Origin: Haematobia irritans
Lineage: Eukaryota > Arthropoda > Insecta > Diptera > Muscidae
Length of the DNA: 64,000 bases
Assembly: GCF_050003625.1 (NCBI RefSeq)
Contig: NC_134400.1
Location: 44,564,557 to 44,628,556 of the forward strand
Reading direction: 5' to 3'
The notes below the pieces were generated by a model, which was given only the letters and a program-made list of their open reading frames with translations, ran no database searches and was not told the origin of the DNA. The position numbers were made by a program, and so were the translations under genes. Of the stretch, positions 46,517 to 58,994 are shown piece after piece; position 1 is the stretch's first letter; each line of letters starts with the position of its first letter.

Positions 46517-46880
46517 AGGCCGGTATGCACCTCTAGCGAAATTTTCGGTAGCAAAAATTTATTTAAGTCTACAACAAAAAAACAGGGCTGTGTACACAAA
46601 TTTTAAACTAGCTAATCGCTTTTAAAAATTGTTAGTATATGTTCCAAATATTCTACAAATAAATTGTTTAATATTTACAGACCTTTTAAAACTTTTACGC
46701 ACACAATGATTGTAATAAATTAAATGTTTGCTGCCAAAATATGCTTTTGACAACCCTGTTATTTTCATTAGAGGTGCGTACCAGCTTACGAAATCGAACG
46801 CTACCGAAAATTTCGTTAGCATAAATAGCAATGCAATTCTTATGGGAATGAAATTTTTCGCTAGAGGTGCATACCGGCCT
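46517..46880. mobile_element. Harbinger-like MITE (364 bp) with TAA target duplication
   Basis: Left end AGGCCGGTATGCACCTCTAG and right end CTAGAGGTGCATACCGGCCT are inverted copies; subterminal GAAATTTTCGGTAGC is inverted too. The flanks are TAA (46514-46516) and TAC (46881-46883); intact relatives of the target read CTCTAAGACC, so TAA was duplicated and one copy later mutated. 3-bp TWA duplications are typical of PIF/Harbinger elements. Confidence 0.75.
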
Positions 46881-47410
46881 TACGACCCCACAAAGTATAT
46901 ATATTCTGGGTCGTGGTGAAATTCTGAGTTGATCTAAGCATGTCCGTCCGTCTGAAATTACGCTAACTTCCGAACGAAACAAGCTGTCGACTTGAAACTT
47001 GGCACAAGTAGTTGTTATTGATGTAGCTCGGATGGTATTGCAAATGGGCCATATCGATTCACATTTACGTATAGCCCCCATATAAACGGACCCTTAGATT
47101 TGGCTTGCGGAGCCTCTAAGAGAAGCATATTTCATCCGATCTGGCTGAAATGTAGTACGTTGTGTTGGTATATGGTCTCTAACAACCATGCATTAATTGG
47201 TCCACATCGGTCCATAATCATATATAGACCCCATATAAACCGATCCCCAAATTGTACATGATGTTGGTATGTGGTCTCTAACAACCATGCAAAAATTGGT
47301 CCACATCGGTTCATAATTATATATACCCCCCATATAAACCGATCCCCAAAGAGGATCAAAGAGAAGCAAATTTCATCCGATCCGGCTGAAAATTGGTCCA
47401 CATCAGTCCA

Positions 47411-48523
<1,113 letters not shown>

Positions 48524-48717
48524 CTTCCGGAGCCTCTTGAAGGAGTAAAATTCATCCGAACCGGTTGAAATTTTGTACTTTGCGCTAGTATATGGCCGAT
48601 AACAACCATGCCAAAATTGGTTCGTATCGATCTATAGTTCTATATAGCGCCCAGAAAAACCGATCCCCAATCTCAGAAAAATCACAATTGCCACTCGAGC
48701 CAAAAATAGTCTACCAA

Positions 48718-48830
48718 AATTTTATTGGCATAGAAAAATTTTTCAAAATTTTATATTTCTATAGAAAATTTTGTCAAAATTTTATTTCTATAGAAAATTT
48801 TGTCAAAATTCTATTTCTATAGAAATTTAT
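48718..48830. repeat. Short run of TTTCTATAG ~29-bp repeats
   Basis: About four copies of the same unit as at 574-957, immediately next to the left end of the large CCCAATAAACACA element. Confidence 0.85.
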
Positions 48831-49262
48831 GAAGCACCCCAATAAACACAAACGTTTGAAAAATACTAAAATGCAATAATTTTTCAAAGGATTAGGGTAA
48901 TATTCAAGTTGAGAAATTGTTGAGAAAATCGCGTTCTCAACAAAAAAACAGACATTACCCTCAACAGTAAAATTCAATACATCAGCAACAATTTCTCAAT
49001 TGTAATCCTCAAATTGAAATGCATTGCTACTCAATAATTTCTCAAACAGTTTTCAATGTGAGACGAATTAAAAATTAACATTGTTGCGAATATTTTCTAA
49101 CCACAATTTGTATGAAATTCAATCCCAGTTCTAACTGAAAGTCAATGCTAAATTTCTAGGGATTTTGTACAATTTATTAATTTTTTCGGTAAAAAATATA
49201 ATAATATTAAAAATAACATTAATAATATATAAAAATAATAATATAATACAAATTAAAATATA

Positions 49263-50028
49263 CCCTGCCAGCATTTCAAAGTTCCATTTCAACCTCATCG
49301 TTACCACAGACTCGTAAATGTCACTTCAACCATCATGAAAAGGTACATCAAAAAGTACATGCAAGTAATTTGCCATTCCTACTGTAAAAAAAGCCATTCT
49401 TTTTTGTGAAACGCCAAGCGCAGCCAGCTTGTTATATTTTAATTAAATAAAAACGAAAATAAAGTTCTGAAAACATAGATTATACGCTTAAAATTGTGAA
49501 AGGTATATTGGTGAACAATTTGGTGATTTTCCAAATGGAATAAAGTGATTGTTTTTCAGATATTTTACAGACACGCTGCCTCCATGGAATAAAAACACTG
49601 GTTGATAGACGCAGCAACATGTAACTCGCTACTTGTAATTCAACATCATCATTAATGCCAAAAATTATGTTAAATGTAATGTGATAGTGATATAAATGTT
49701 ATATTTTTAAGAATTTGTAAATGTTTAATCAAATTAATAAATATCTAAACAAACGTGTTTTACTCGACCACAATGATTCTTTTACAACTATCTTAAAATG
49801 CACTTTTTCTGATTGTTTGGAGGGTCCCTTATTGGCGTCGTTCTAAATTGATCTATAAAGGCACCTAATAATTGCACTCATGCGAAACATTTTTGTAGTA
49901 ACTTGGCGTGGTACAACTTCTCAATAGTGACGGCGCTTTTCCGACGTGTTTTTGATGTCGTATATGATTGTTTTCGACGTAGTGGGGATTCTCAAAAGAG
50001 TCCCCAAATTCAAAAAATGTTGGCAGGG
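49263..50028 (+). mobile_element. CCCTGCCA-family element
   Basis: Starts CCCTGCCAGCATTTCAAAGT and ends CAAAAAATGTTGGCAGGG, with TA before it. Slightly shorter than the 789-bp copy. Confidence 0.85.
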
Positions 50029-50029
50029 T

Positions 50030-50424
50030 TGTAACTCAACATCATCATTAATGCCAAAAATTATGTTAAATGTAATGTGATAGTGGTATAAATGTTATAT
50101 TTTTAAGAATTTGTAAATGTTTAATCAAATTAATAAATATCTAAACAAACGTGTTTTACTCGACCATAATGATTCTTTTACAACTATCTTAAAATGCACT
50201 TTTTCTGATTGTTTGGAGGGTCCCTTATTGGCGTCGTTCTAAATTGATCTATAAAGGCACCTAATAATTGCACTCATGCGAAACATTTTTGTAGTAACTT
50301 GGCGTGGTACAACTTCTCAATAGTGACGGCGCTTTTCCGACGAGTTTTTGATGTCGTATATGATTGTTTTCGACGTAGTGGGGATTCTCAAAAGAGTCCC
50401 CAAATTCAAAAAATGTTGGCAGGG
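50030..50424 (+). repeat. Tandem duplicate of the right half of the preceding element
   Basis: Positions 49632-50028 are repeated at 50030-50424 with only a few substitutions (for example AGTGATATAA versus AGTGGTATAA), period ~396 bp. Both end in GTTGGCAGGG. Confidence 0.85.
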
Positions 50425-50903
50425 ATGAAGTGATGTATATTTTTTGTCTGAGAGATCTATTTTCGGAGATACGGCCGTGAAAGGTTTTATTATGGTTTAT
50501 ATGATTATCTGCCTGTTCGTAGAATTTTCGTTTGCCTCGAGACGAACGAATCGTCAAAAATCCCATATTGATATCTCGAAAATCAGAGTCTGTGGAATCC
50601 CAATTGTTTCAGTGTTCGATAGTAAATCATAAATAATGAGTTCATGACAAATTTCAGGATTTGCTAGCAAATATAACAAAAGTTATTTTAGTTTCAATCT
50701 AGACGAACGATTCGTGTCGAGTCGATTTTGTGTTTCATGAACAGGCAGTATGTCTTATATTAGGGCTGTTTTCTAAGCCGTGAAGGACTAAAAGAAAACA
50801 GAGTACTCGCTTATCCAGAACATCTCCAAAAATATGCAACACTGTCATCAGCTGTTTAAAAACAAACACAGAAAAGAAGTTAAATCTTGCATTTTTAATA
50901 TAT
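50425..50903. other. Unassigned segment between transposons
   Basis: Contains GGGCTGTTTTCTAAGCCGTG at 50762, a fragment of the family at 61479-62541. The remainder has no match that I recognise. Confidence 0.5.
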
Positions 50904-51182
50904 CCCAATAAACACAAGATGAGCGTTTTTCAAATGCAAAAACTTTTCAGTTTGAGGGTAAATATAATTTTCAACATAAATTCAACTTGACTTGAAATAG
51001 CTCATCTTCAATACATCTTCAAATTGTTTGCGAATTACTTCCAATTTGCCAAAATGTTGACGAAATCTTTGAAAACATGTTGAAGATAATATGAGAAAAC
51101 TTTGACAAAACACTACCTTAAAATGCAACGAAAAAACCATGTGGTTTTTAATACTTATTTGTGCAACGAAGTTCGTGGTCAA
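50904..51182 (-). mobile_element. Inverted end fragment of the CCCAATAAACACA family
   Basis: CCCAATAAACACAAGATGAG is the reverse complement of the family's right terminus. The fragment ends where the CCCTGCCA element at 51185 begins. The open frame at 50982-51182 is the mirror of the one at 15178-15384. Confidence 0.8.
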
Positions 51183-51184
51183 TA

Positions 51185-51973
51185 CCCTGCCAGCATTTCA
51201 AAGTTCCATTTCATCTTCATCGCTACCACAGACTCGTAAATGTCACTACAACAATCCTACTGTGATGGGGGGCAGCATATCATAAAGTACAAAATGTACT
51301 TCATACATGTATTTTGCCATCACTACTTTTACAAAAGCCATTTTATTTTTTGTGAAACGCCAAGCGCAACCAGCTTGTTATATTTTATTTAAATAAAAAC
51401 GAAAATAAAGTTCTGAAAACATAGGTTTTACGCTTAAAATTGTGAAAGGTATATTGGTGAACAATTTTTGATTTTCCAAATGGAATAAAGTGATTGTTTT
51501 TCAAGTATTTTACAGACACGCTGCCTCCATCGAATAAAAACACTGGCTGATAGACGCTGTAACATGTAACTCGCTACTTGTAACTCTACATCATCATTAA
51601 TGCAAAAAATTATGTTAAATGTGATGTGATAGTGGTATAAATGTTATATTTTTAAGAATTTGTAAATGATTAATCAAATTAATAAATATCTAAACAAACG
51701 TGTTTTACTCGACCACAATGATTCTTTTACCACTATCTTAAAATGTGCTTTTTCTGATTGTTTGGAGGGTCTCTTATTGGCGTCGTTCTAAATTGATCTA
51801 TAAAGGCACCTAATAATTGCACTCATGCGAAACCTTTTTGTAGTAACTTGGCGTGGTACAACTTCTCAATAGTGACGGCGCTTTTCCGACGAGTTTTTGA
51901 TATCGTATATGATTGTTTTCGACGTACTGGGGATTCTCAGAAGCGCCCCCAAATCCAAAAAATGTTGGCAGGG
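51185..51973 (+). mobile_element. Full-length CCCTGCCA-family element (789 bp)
   Basis: Ends CCCTGCCAGCATTTCAAAGT and AAAAAATGTTGGCAGGG form short imperfect terminal inverted repeats; TA flanks both sides (51183-51184, 51974-51975). There is no transposase. This is the best reference copy of a family with members at 16011, 42338, 47535, 49263 and 63537. Confidence 0.88.
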
Positions 51974-52045
51974 TATATACCAATTATCTTATTAAAGGTA
52001 TTAATAAATAAAACTATCAATACAACTTTAAATATCTTAAACATT

Positions 52046-52434
52046 CGTTTTGTTTGTTATTGTTGGCTTCTCTTCAATCGTTATTGTTGTTTTTGATCTC
52101 AGCATAAAGCCATGCATTGACTAAACTACAAGTGTAGCTTAACCAACAGAGGAAAAGTATGCTTGTCAAGTTTATTTGGGCAAAGCCCTATAGACTGCAA
52201 GATGGTTGGATGTACAGCTGTTTCGGAATTACCAAATTCCTCATCAGCATCCTCTACTTGCAGCAAAACTATCAACCAATTATCAGAATAAATTCGGGTA
52301 ATTCACTCAACCCAAAGTGAAATACACTTGAACCTTCCGAAAAAGGGGTTTAATAGTCGGCTACTGCCTAAACAAATTTGCAAGCATACTTTTCCTCTGT
52401 TGGTTAAGCTACACTTGTAGTTTAGTCAATGCAT
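52046..52434. mobile_element. Foldback unit with ~54-bp inverted repeats and 14-bp direct repeats
   Basis: ATGCATTGACTAAACTACAA (52112) and its exact inverse (TTGTAGTTTAGTCAATGCAT, ending 52434) bound an interior of ~215 bp; the inverted match continues through CTTAACCAACAGAGGAAAAG to CATACTTG. A TTGTTATTG-rich stretch lies between 52046 and 52111. The whole unit is bracketed by ATATCTTAAACATT at 52032-52045 and from 52434, a long duplication more typical of target-primed retrotransposition than of cut-and-paste elements. Confidence 0.75.
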
Positions 52435-52568
52435 ATCTTAAACATTTTTACATGTATAATTCGATTTCCTCCATAATGTTGGTGGCACATAACTATTAAT
52501 TAATTATTAATTAATATGCTGGCAATTTGAAATAATTACTATCGAGGAACTTGCTGGCCTGCGTGTTA

Positions 52569-52977
52569 AGGCCGGTACTCTGTTCGGTTTTCGCGTTGAA
52601 ACTCCATACAAAACCATAAAATGCGAAAAACTAGCGAAATTTTTTCCATTTGTGGTACTTTGTTTTTTCGAGTTGAAAAACTGACTTTTAGAGCATGGCG
52701 CCATTTGCAATTTGAATTAAGAAATAATTTATTTATTAAAACTATTTTTGTGGGTTTATAACGCAAACACGGATCATATTTTTGTTCCGAAAATATACAA
52801 AGGAGTAGCAGATTAATTGCCCAAGGAAAAATAAAATGTTAATTTTGTAATAGCAAGTAGCAAGCACCAATCTAATTCAATATCGCTCCCTGTTACCTAA
52901 ATAAACTCCGCTTTATATGTGCGAAATATTGGTTTCTATAAAATTTTTTTTCGCAAGAATGAACATAGTACCGGCCT
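52569..52977. mobile_element. Harbinger-like MITE (409 bp) with TTA target duplication
   Basis: Left end AGGCCGGTACTCTGTTCGGT, right end GAACATAGTACCGGCCT, flanked by TTA at 52566-52568 and 52978-52980. The uninterrupted target GCGTGTTAGAAT is seen in family relatives at 14630 and 53430, which confirms the duplication. Confidence 0.82.
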
Positions 52978-54099
52978 TTAGAATATATTCCAGCAAGAGC
53001 AATTCACAAAATAACAAACTGATGACGGGATGTACATGGATGGAATTCACATTTTCATCCAGAAGTTCTGGATATGGGAATTGTTGCATTTTGAAAGTTT
53101 TCTGGAAATTTTTCTTTGTTGTTTCCTTCATCATTTTTTCATCGGCCAACATTTTCCAAGAATATAACATCCAATGATTTTAGATTTCTGCAAAACAATC
53201 GAGTTTAGTTATTTCCATTACGTTTTTATTTCACTTTTTATTTTGACTTACCAATTATAGTTAACTTTTTGGATTAATTTCAGTCTATTGTCCAAAGTAT
53301 TTCATATTTTTGTATTTCTTCCAACTGACCCACAAAAACCACAAAATTCGATTTCCTCAAGAACGTTGGTGTCACAAAATTATTATAAAACTCATTAAAA
53401 TTCGGGCAATTTGCAAGGAACGTGCTGGCCAGAGAGTTAGAATAAATTTCCAGCAATATGAATTCACAAGATAACAAATTGAACCGATGATGCGATGTAA
53501 ATTAAACTATCGATGTGATGCGAATTATCATCCAGTAGTTGTTGATATGGGAAAGCATAAAGTTTAATTGGTTGCACTTTGATTTATGGAAACTTTCTCT
53601 TTTCGATAAGCCACTATCATTTTTCATCGGTCAGCCTCTTAATGTTTCCAAGAATGCAGCATCCAAAGATTTTAGTTGTCTGCAAAGAGATTTGAGTTTA
53701 GTGACTTCCTTAAAGTTTTCATTTCGTGTTTTATTTTTACTTACCAATTATTATAAAATATTTTGTGTAATTTCAGTTGATTATCAAAAAATTTCCACAT
53801 TTTTTATTTCTTCCACGAACTTCGTTGCACAAAGAAGTATTGAAAATCATGTGGCTTTTTCGTTGCATTTCAGGGTTGCATTTCAACACATTTTTAAAGC
53901 TTTCGTCAACATTTTGGCGGTTTGGAAGTAATTCGCAAACAATTTGAAAATGTATTGAGGATGACCCGTTTCAAGTCAAGTTGAATTTATCTTGAAAATG
54001 ATATTTATCCTCAAACTGAAAAGGTGTTGCATTTGAAAAACGCTCATCCTGTGTTTATTGGGACCTCTTAGTTGGAGAGGAATATTTTGCAAAATCTTC

Positions 54100-54460
54100 C
54101 AAAACATCAAGAATTTTACCAATCTAGCAAACAGTAAAAATCTGCCATTCTGGCTCTATAATTTCCGCACAAGTTCATATCGGTTCGTAATTATTTCTTT
54201 CCTATATATACCGGTCAAGAACTGAATATATACGTGTTTAATCGACCTTTCTTTTGTCTAATATATATCCCACATGGACTAACTTACAATTTAGAAGATG
54301 ATGTGAGAAGTTTTAAGATGCCTTGCCATCGGCCGCAACCCAAATAATTTAATTGTGGATAACCGCCTTTAGCAGAAGTTTTTACGCAATCCATGGTGGA
54401 GGGTACATATGTTAAGATTCGGCCTGGCCAAACTTACGGCCGTATATACTTGTTTTATTT
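54100..54460. repeat. Degenerate end of a dispersed repeat
   Basis: Ends CTTACGGCCGTATATACTTG, like the end of the 56385-57948 repeat (CTTACTGCTGTATATACTTG), preceded by a similar ATGGTGGAGGGTA motif. Confidence 0.6.
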
Positions 54461-54883
54461 TAAAATTATTCATATAATTATAATAATCGTAGCTCTTAAA
54501 AGACGTCTTTAGCCAATTGCAATGAACTACTTTATTTCGTAAATATTGCTTTCTTCATATTAATCTCATGATATCAGAAATATTCTTCGGCTAATCCTTC
54601 TTTCTATACCCAGAGAAATTTGCTAATAGAAACAGCAGAAAGGTCTGCTGAAAAAGGGAAAGTAGTCACTTTTTGCTGAAATAGCAAACATTTTCGGCAA
54701 TTTTAGCTCGATTACACTAAAACATGTTTTAGTTTGGCTGAAACAAAAATATCAATTTAGGCGCTATCGTAACACAGTTAAAACAATATTTTATGAATAT
54801 CTATAGTATTTGCCCAAGAATCTGAATATTTATCAAATTGAGGCATAACAGCAAACAAAATGTTTGCTGTTCGCAATTAATGT

Positions 54884-54995
54884 GGGTTCTATTTTTGGTT
54901 TTCGAGTTGCTGAAAAAGTCTTGCCGAATATTGAACTGCTTTAATAAAGTAACCGCGAAAATATCGACGCGAAAAGCGAACATAGTACTTACCTT
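54884..54995. mobile_element. Small derivative of the GTACTATGTTCG MITE family
   Basis: GGGTTCTATTTTTGGTTTTC on the left and CGAAAAGCGAACATAGTACT on the right, relatives of the ends at 41852 and 52569. Only ~110 bp remain. Confidence 0.55.
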
Positions 54996-55302
54996 TAGGT
55001 GCTTGTAAGGATAATGATACATTGCAAAAATATAACTACTTTTGGTTCCAAAATATGCTTTGGGGAAAAATAATAACCTAAAAATTTTATAATTTATGGT
55101 TCGTTAGACCCTAAAGACCAGTATTAAGTTGGTATTATCGCGCTAAGTTTCCCCGTTTTTTTTTCACGGTTACTTTTCTTTATTCATTCATTTCGCCGAA
55201 CATACACATTTTTAATTTTTGCATTGGATCATACTTCATCAAGTTATAATAAAATTTTCTGGTTTTGTTTTTTTGTTTTGATTTTAGCGGCTAAAGTCGA
55301 TC

Positions 55303-55668
55303 TTAGGTTAGGTTAGGTTAGGTATAGTGGCAGCCCGATATTTCAGCCTCACTTAGACTATTCAGTCCATTGTGATACCACAGTGGTGAACTTCTCTCTT
55401 ATCACTGAGTGCTGCCCGATTCCATGTTAAGCTCAATGACAATGGACCTCCATTTTATAGCCGAGTACGAACGGCGTTCCACATTGCAGTGAAACAACTT
55501 TGAGAAGCTTTGAAACTCTCAGAAATGTCACCAGCATGGGATACTGAGGTGGGATAACCCACCGCTGAAAAACTTTTTGGTGTTCGGTCGAAGCAGGAAT
55601 CGAACCCACGACCCTGTGTATGCAAGGCGGGCATGCTAACCATTGCACCACGGTGACTCCCAACTATC
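55303..55668 (-). mobile_element. tRNA-derived SINE, full length, with (TTAGG)4 tail
   Basis: On the minus strand: head GTGGTGCAATGGTTAGCATG, exact B box GGTTCGATTCC, body with AACGCCGTTCGTACTCGGCT, and the LINE-shared 3' end (ATCACAATGGACTGAATAGT). The 3' tail is four CCTAA units, seen as TTAGG x4 at 55303-55322. This is the best-preserved copy in the window. The open frames at 55433-55663 are its shadows. Confidence 0.9.
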
Positions 55669-56384
55669 TTAAAATTAACTTTTTCTAATAGTTTGAAGGG
55701 AGTCTTATTGGATTCGTGCTAAATTTATCTAAAAAGTATCCTAATAATTGCACTACTGTAATTCTTTATTATAGTAACTTGAACAAATTGAAATATTTTT
55801 TGAGTTCTAAAAGTTTTTCCTGCGTGTTAATTCGGCAATTGTATGACTAATGTTTGCTAAATTTGCACGTGCATTATCGCATCATTCAAAAATTGGTTGG
55901 CTGGTTGCTGTTTGCTGATTAATTGGGGATAGTAGGGAACGAAAACAAAATAATGGACTTACAATTTTTGTTATCAAAATAAAAAAACTATCACCGCCTT
56001 CCCACGCCTATTATCTTAAATTCTCATTTGAAGACCCAGATACCCTATTAATCTGTCAACGTGTTTGCTATTTTATAACATTTGAATTTAATCACATTCA
56101 AACAGAAGTGTTCTAAAAAATTCTTGACGATCGTGTATCAGACAGCGATAATGGTGGCTTTTGATAATTTATCATATTTACACAGAAGATGGAAAAGATA
56201 AGATTTTAAATATATTTTGTAATTATTTGCTCGTCAGATAAAAAGTTCCTTGGCCTAAATACATGCCAGATAAAAGTAATAGGGACAACACAAGGCGCTC
56301 ATAAATTAATACTTAATGTAATTAGTTATTTGTAATAATTGTTCTTATACAAAGTTCCATCTAGATTATTCAGTCCATTGTTAT

Positions 56385-57948
56385 TTTTATACCCACCACC
56401 ATAGAATGGTGACGGGGGTATAATAAGTTTGTTATTCCGTTTGTTACACATCGAACTATCGATTTCCGACTATATAAATTATATATATTCTTGATCAGGA
56501 AGAAATTCTAAGACGATACAACCATGTCCGTCTGTCTATTGTAATCACGCTACAGTCTTCAATAATGAGCAATCGTGCTGAAATTTTACACAAACTCGTC
56601 TTTTGTCTGCAGGCAGGTCAAGTTCGAAGATGGGCTATAATCGGTCCAGATTTTGATATAGTCCCCATATAAACCGACCTCCCAATTTGGGGTCTTGGGC
56701 TTATAGCAACCGTAGTTTTTATCCAATTTGCCTGAAATTGAAAATCTAGAGATATTTTAGGACCATAAAGAGGTGTGCCAAAAATGGTGAGTATTGGTCC
56801 ATGTTTTGGTATATCCCCCATATAGACCGATCTCCCGATTTTACTTATTGAGCTTATAGAAACCGTATTTTTATCCAATTTGCCTAAAATTGGAAACCTA
56901 GAAGTATTTTAGGACCATAAAAACATGTGCCAAAAACGATGAGCATTGGTCCTTGTTTTGGTATAGCCCCCATATAGACCGATCTCCCGATTTTACTTCT
57001 TGAGCTTCTACAATCCGTAGTTTTTATTCAATTTTCCTGAAATTAGGAATCTGGAGGTATTTTAGGACTATAAAGTGGTGTGCCAAAAACGGTGAGTATT
57101 GGTCCATGTTTTGGTATAGCCCCCATATAGACCGATCTCCAGATCTTACTCCTTGGGTTTATAGAAAGCATATTTTTTATTCAATTTGCCTGAAATTGGA
57201 AACCTAGAAGTATTTTAGGACCATAAAAAGATGTGCCAAAAATGGTGAGTATTGGTCCATGTTTTGGTATAGCCCCCATATAGACCGATCTCCCGATTTT
57301 ACTTCTTGAGCTATTTGAAATCTACAGGCTGTTTAGGATCGAATTCACCTGAAATTTAAAAGCTAGAGGTTTTTAGGAACATAAATAGGTGTTACGAATG
57401 CATATATTGTGTATCGGTACAGATTTTGATATATCCCCCTTATAAACCCGCCCTCCGATTTGTGGTCAAGATTTTGTAGGTTTTTCAGAACCATAATTAG
57501 GTGTGCATAATTTGGCGAATATCATGTTTTTGGGTGCTATACCCATATACATAGATTGATCTCTCAAATTTAATTCCTTCGTCTTATATAAATTGCTTTA
57601 AACTGAAAGTAAAATTTACAGATTTTACTTCTTCTAATCATTTGTGTACAGATTTTTTATTTCAAATCAAGGCGTTTTTCATAATTTTCTTGCACACTTA
57701 CGCGAGATGTTTATGATCCCTCTAAAACTTGAACAAATTGGTTCTTTTGAATCCAGAATCTGGTCTAGTCTTCATAGGTAGAATCTTTAAATTTATCTTC
57801 GGGAAGCGTACTGGTTGAACTGATCTGCATAGGAGAATATCTGTCATCTTCGCTACGGCGAAGAGTTTTCAAAGAAAACTATTATATTTGATTCATGGTG
57901 GTGGGTATTCTGCCCGGCCGAACTTACTGCTGTATATACTTGTTTTAT
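56385..57948. repeat. Dispersed repeat with internal ~150-bp tandem units
   Basis: Starts TTATACCCACCACCATAGAA and ends CTTACTGCTGTATATACTTG. Between ~56630 and ~57400 about five units of ~150 bp repeat the order ATTGGTCCATGTTTTGGTAT, AGCCCCCATATAGACCGATC, CAATTTGCCTGAAATTGGAA and TATTTTAGGACCATAAA. It shares its AGCCCCCATATA phrase with the other dispersed family, so the two are probably related. Superfamily unknown. Confidence 0.8.
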
Positions 57949-58005
57949 ATCAAATGTCACAAAATTTCAATTTCGTTAAAAATGGACCCCGTGGCAATCA
58001 TTAAT

Positions 58006-58954
58006 GCGTTTTACGGACTATAAGTTTTTCCGGACAGAATGTCTGTGTTTGTAAAGAATCTTACAGTGTGTCCAATCGATACGACAATTCGTTGATGACT
58101 AAATAATCCAGTGTTGCCAGGTTGGGGGTTTTCCCCCCAAATTTAGGGGTTTTTTACACGTTTAGGGGAATTTTTAGGGGTAACATTTATTTGGGGGGAT
58201 TTTTGGGGGTAAAAAATTATTTTAAACCCTATAAAGTGGAGCAATTCTCAACAAAATTTGGAACAATTCTGGCATGAATTTTGAAAAAAATGAGGGAAGT
58301 CAACCCTTAAATACAAGCAAGTAAGCAATGGCATTCTGTTTTAAACGCATCTGTTGAAGGGACATTTTTAATATTTGATACAATTAAAAACAAATTAAGA
58401 AATGGTATTGTAACATTAAATTATTGGTCTCATAATTTCACGCCTACAATTTTGGCGAATAATGTATATATTTACTGAACTTTAATTTTTTTTATTTTAT
58501 TATTATACCCATAGAAAAAATACTTTCCTCAGGAACGAAATTTTAGACAAATAAACCCGAATTTGTGAAAAGTGGTATAATGATGTTATCTACTGATTTT
58601 TATTTACTTCAAAAGAAATTTTGTTCTTCAGAAAAAAAAAAAATCTTTCAGTATATATATTTGTGTTAAATTTAATTTGTAAAGTGTATCACTGCACGAT
58701 TTTTCTAGCGAAATTTGGGACACCTTTTTGACTTATTAACATTCTTAAATTTTTTGGGGGTTTTTGAAAAAAGTCTAGACCAATTAAGGGGTTTTTTTCT
58801 TAAGATTTGGGGGGAAGAATCAAAAATCACCTGGCAACACTGAAATAATCCCATAAACATGCAGTAGTATCGATTATGCCTTCGTACTTAGCCTATAATG
58901 TGCACAATATATGGTATATGTTCGATCGGGGATATGTTATAGTCTGCAAGGCGC
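58006..58954. mobile_element. GCGCTTTACAG-family MITE split by a hAT-like element
   Basis: The two halves (58006-58108 and 58843-58954) align with the left and right halves of the 240-bp MITE at 17207 (GTTTGTAAAGAATCTTACAG, CCCATAAACATGCAGTAGTA). Termini are diverged (GCGTTTTACGGACTATAAGT), so this copy is older. Confidence 0.82.
58109..58842. mobile_element. hAT-like non-autonomous element (734 bp), 8-bp target duplication
   Basis: TIRs CAGTGTTGCCAGGT and ACCTGGCAACACTG are perfect over 14 bp. The flanks AAATAATC at 58101-58108 and 58843-58850 are identical 8-bp duplications, the hAT hallmark, and lie inside the older MITE. Subterminal G-rich blocks (GGTTGGGGGTTTTCCCCCC, TTTGGGGGGAAG) are conspicuous. 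There is no transposase frame. Confidence 0.88.
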
Positions 58955-58994
58955 ATAACTTAACATTGTCGGATCGTCATACCTTGAATGGGAA

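Larger units (their letters stand above)
48838..54062. mobile_element. CCCAATAAACACA TIR element expanded to 5.2 kb by nested insertions
   Basis: Left end CCCAATAAACACAAACGTTT, right end CCTGTGTTTATTGGG, flanked by AC on each side (48836-48837, 54063-54064), consistent with the 2-bp duplication of the copy at 14030. Family sequence is present at 48838-49260 and from 51976 onward (AACTTTAAATATCTTAAACA, TTCATCCAGAAGTT). The rest is made of two CCCTGCCA elements, an inverted family fragment (50904-51182), a foldback unit and a Harbinger-like MITE. The right part also contains a partial internal duplication (52960-53460 versus 53460-53640). Confidence 0.7.

Noticed and set aside
46695..47081. Minus-strand open frame with a [16 protein letters not shown] start
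   Set aside because: Lies in the dispersed repeat and its MITE; a similar frame at 61694-62263 arises from another repeat copy.
51848..52096. 82-residue open frame starting [18 protein letters not shown]
   Set aside because: Derived from the right end of the CCCTGCCA element; the same string appears antisense at 47403-47660.
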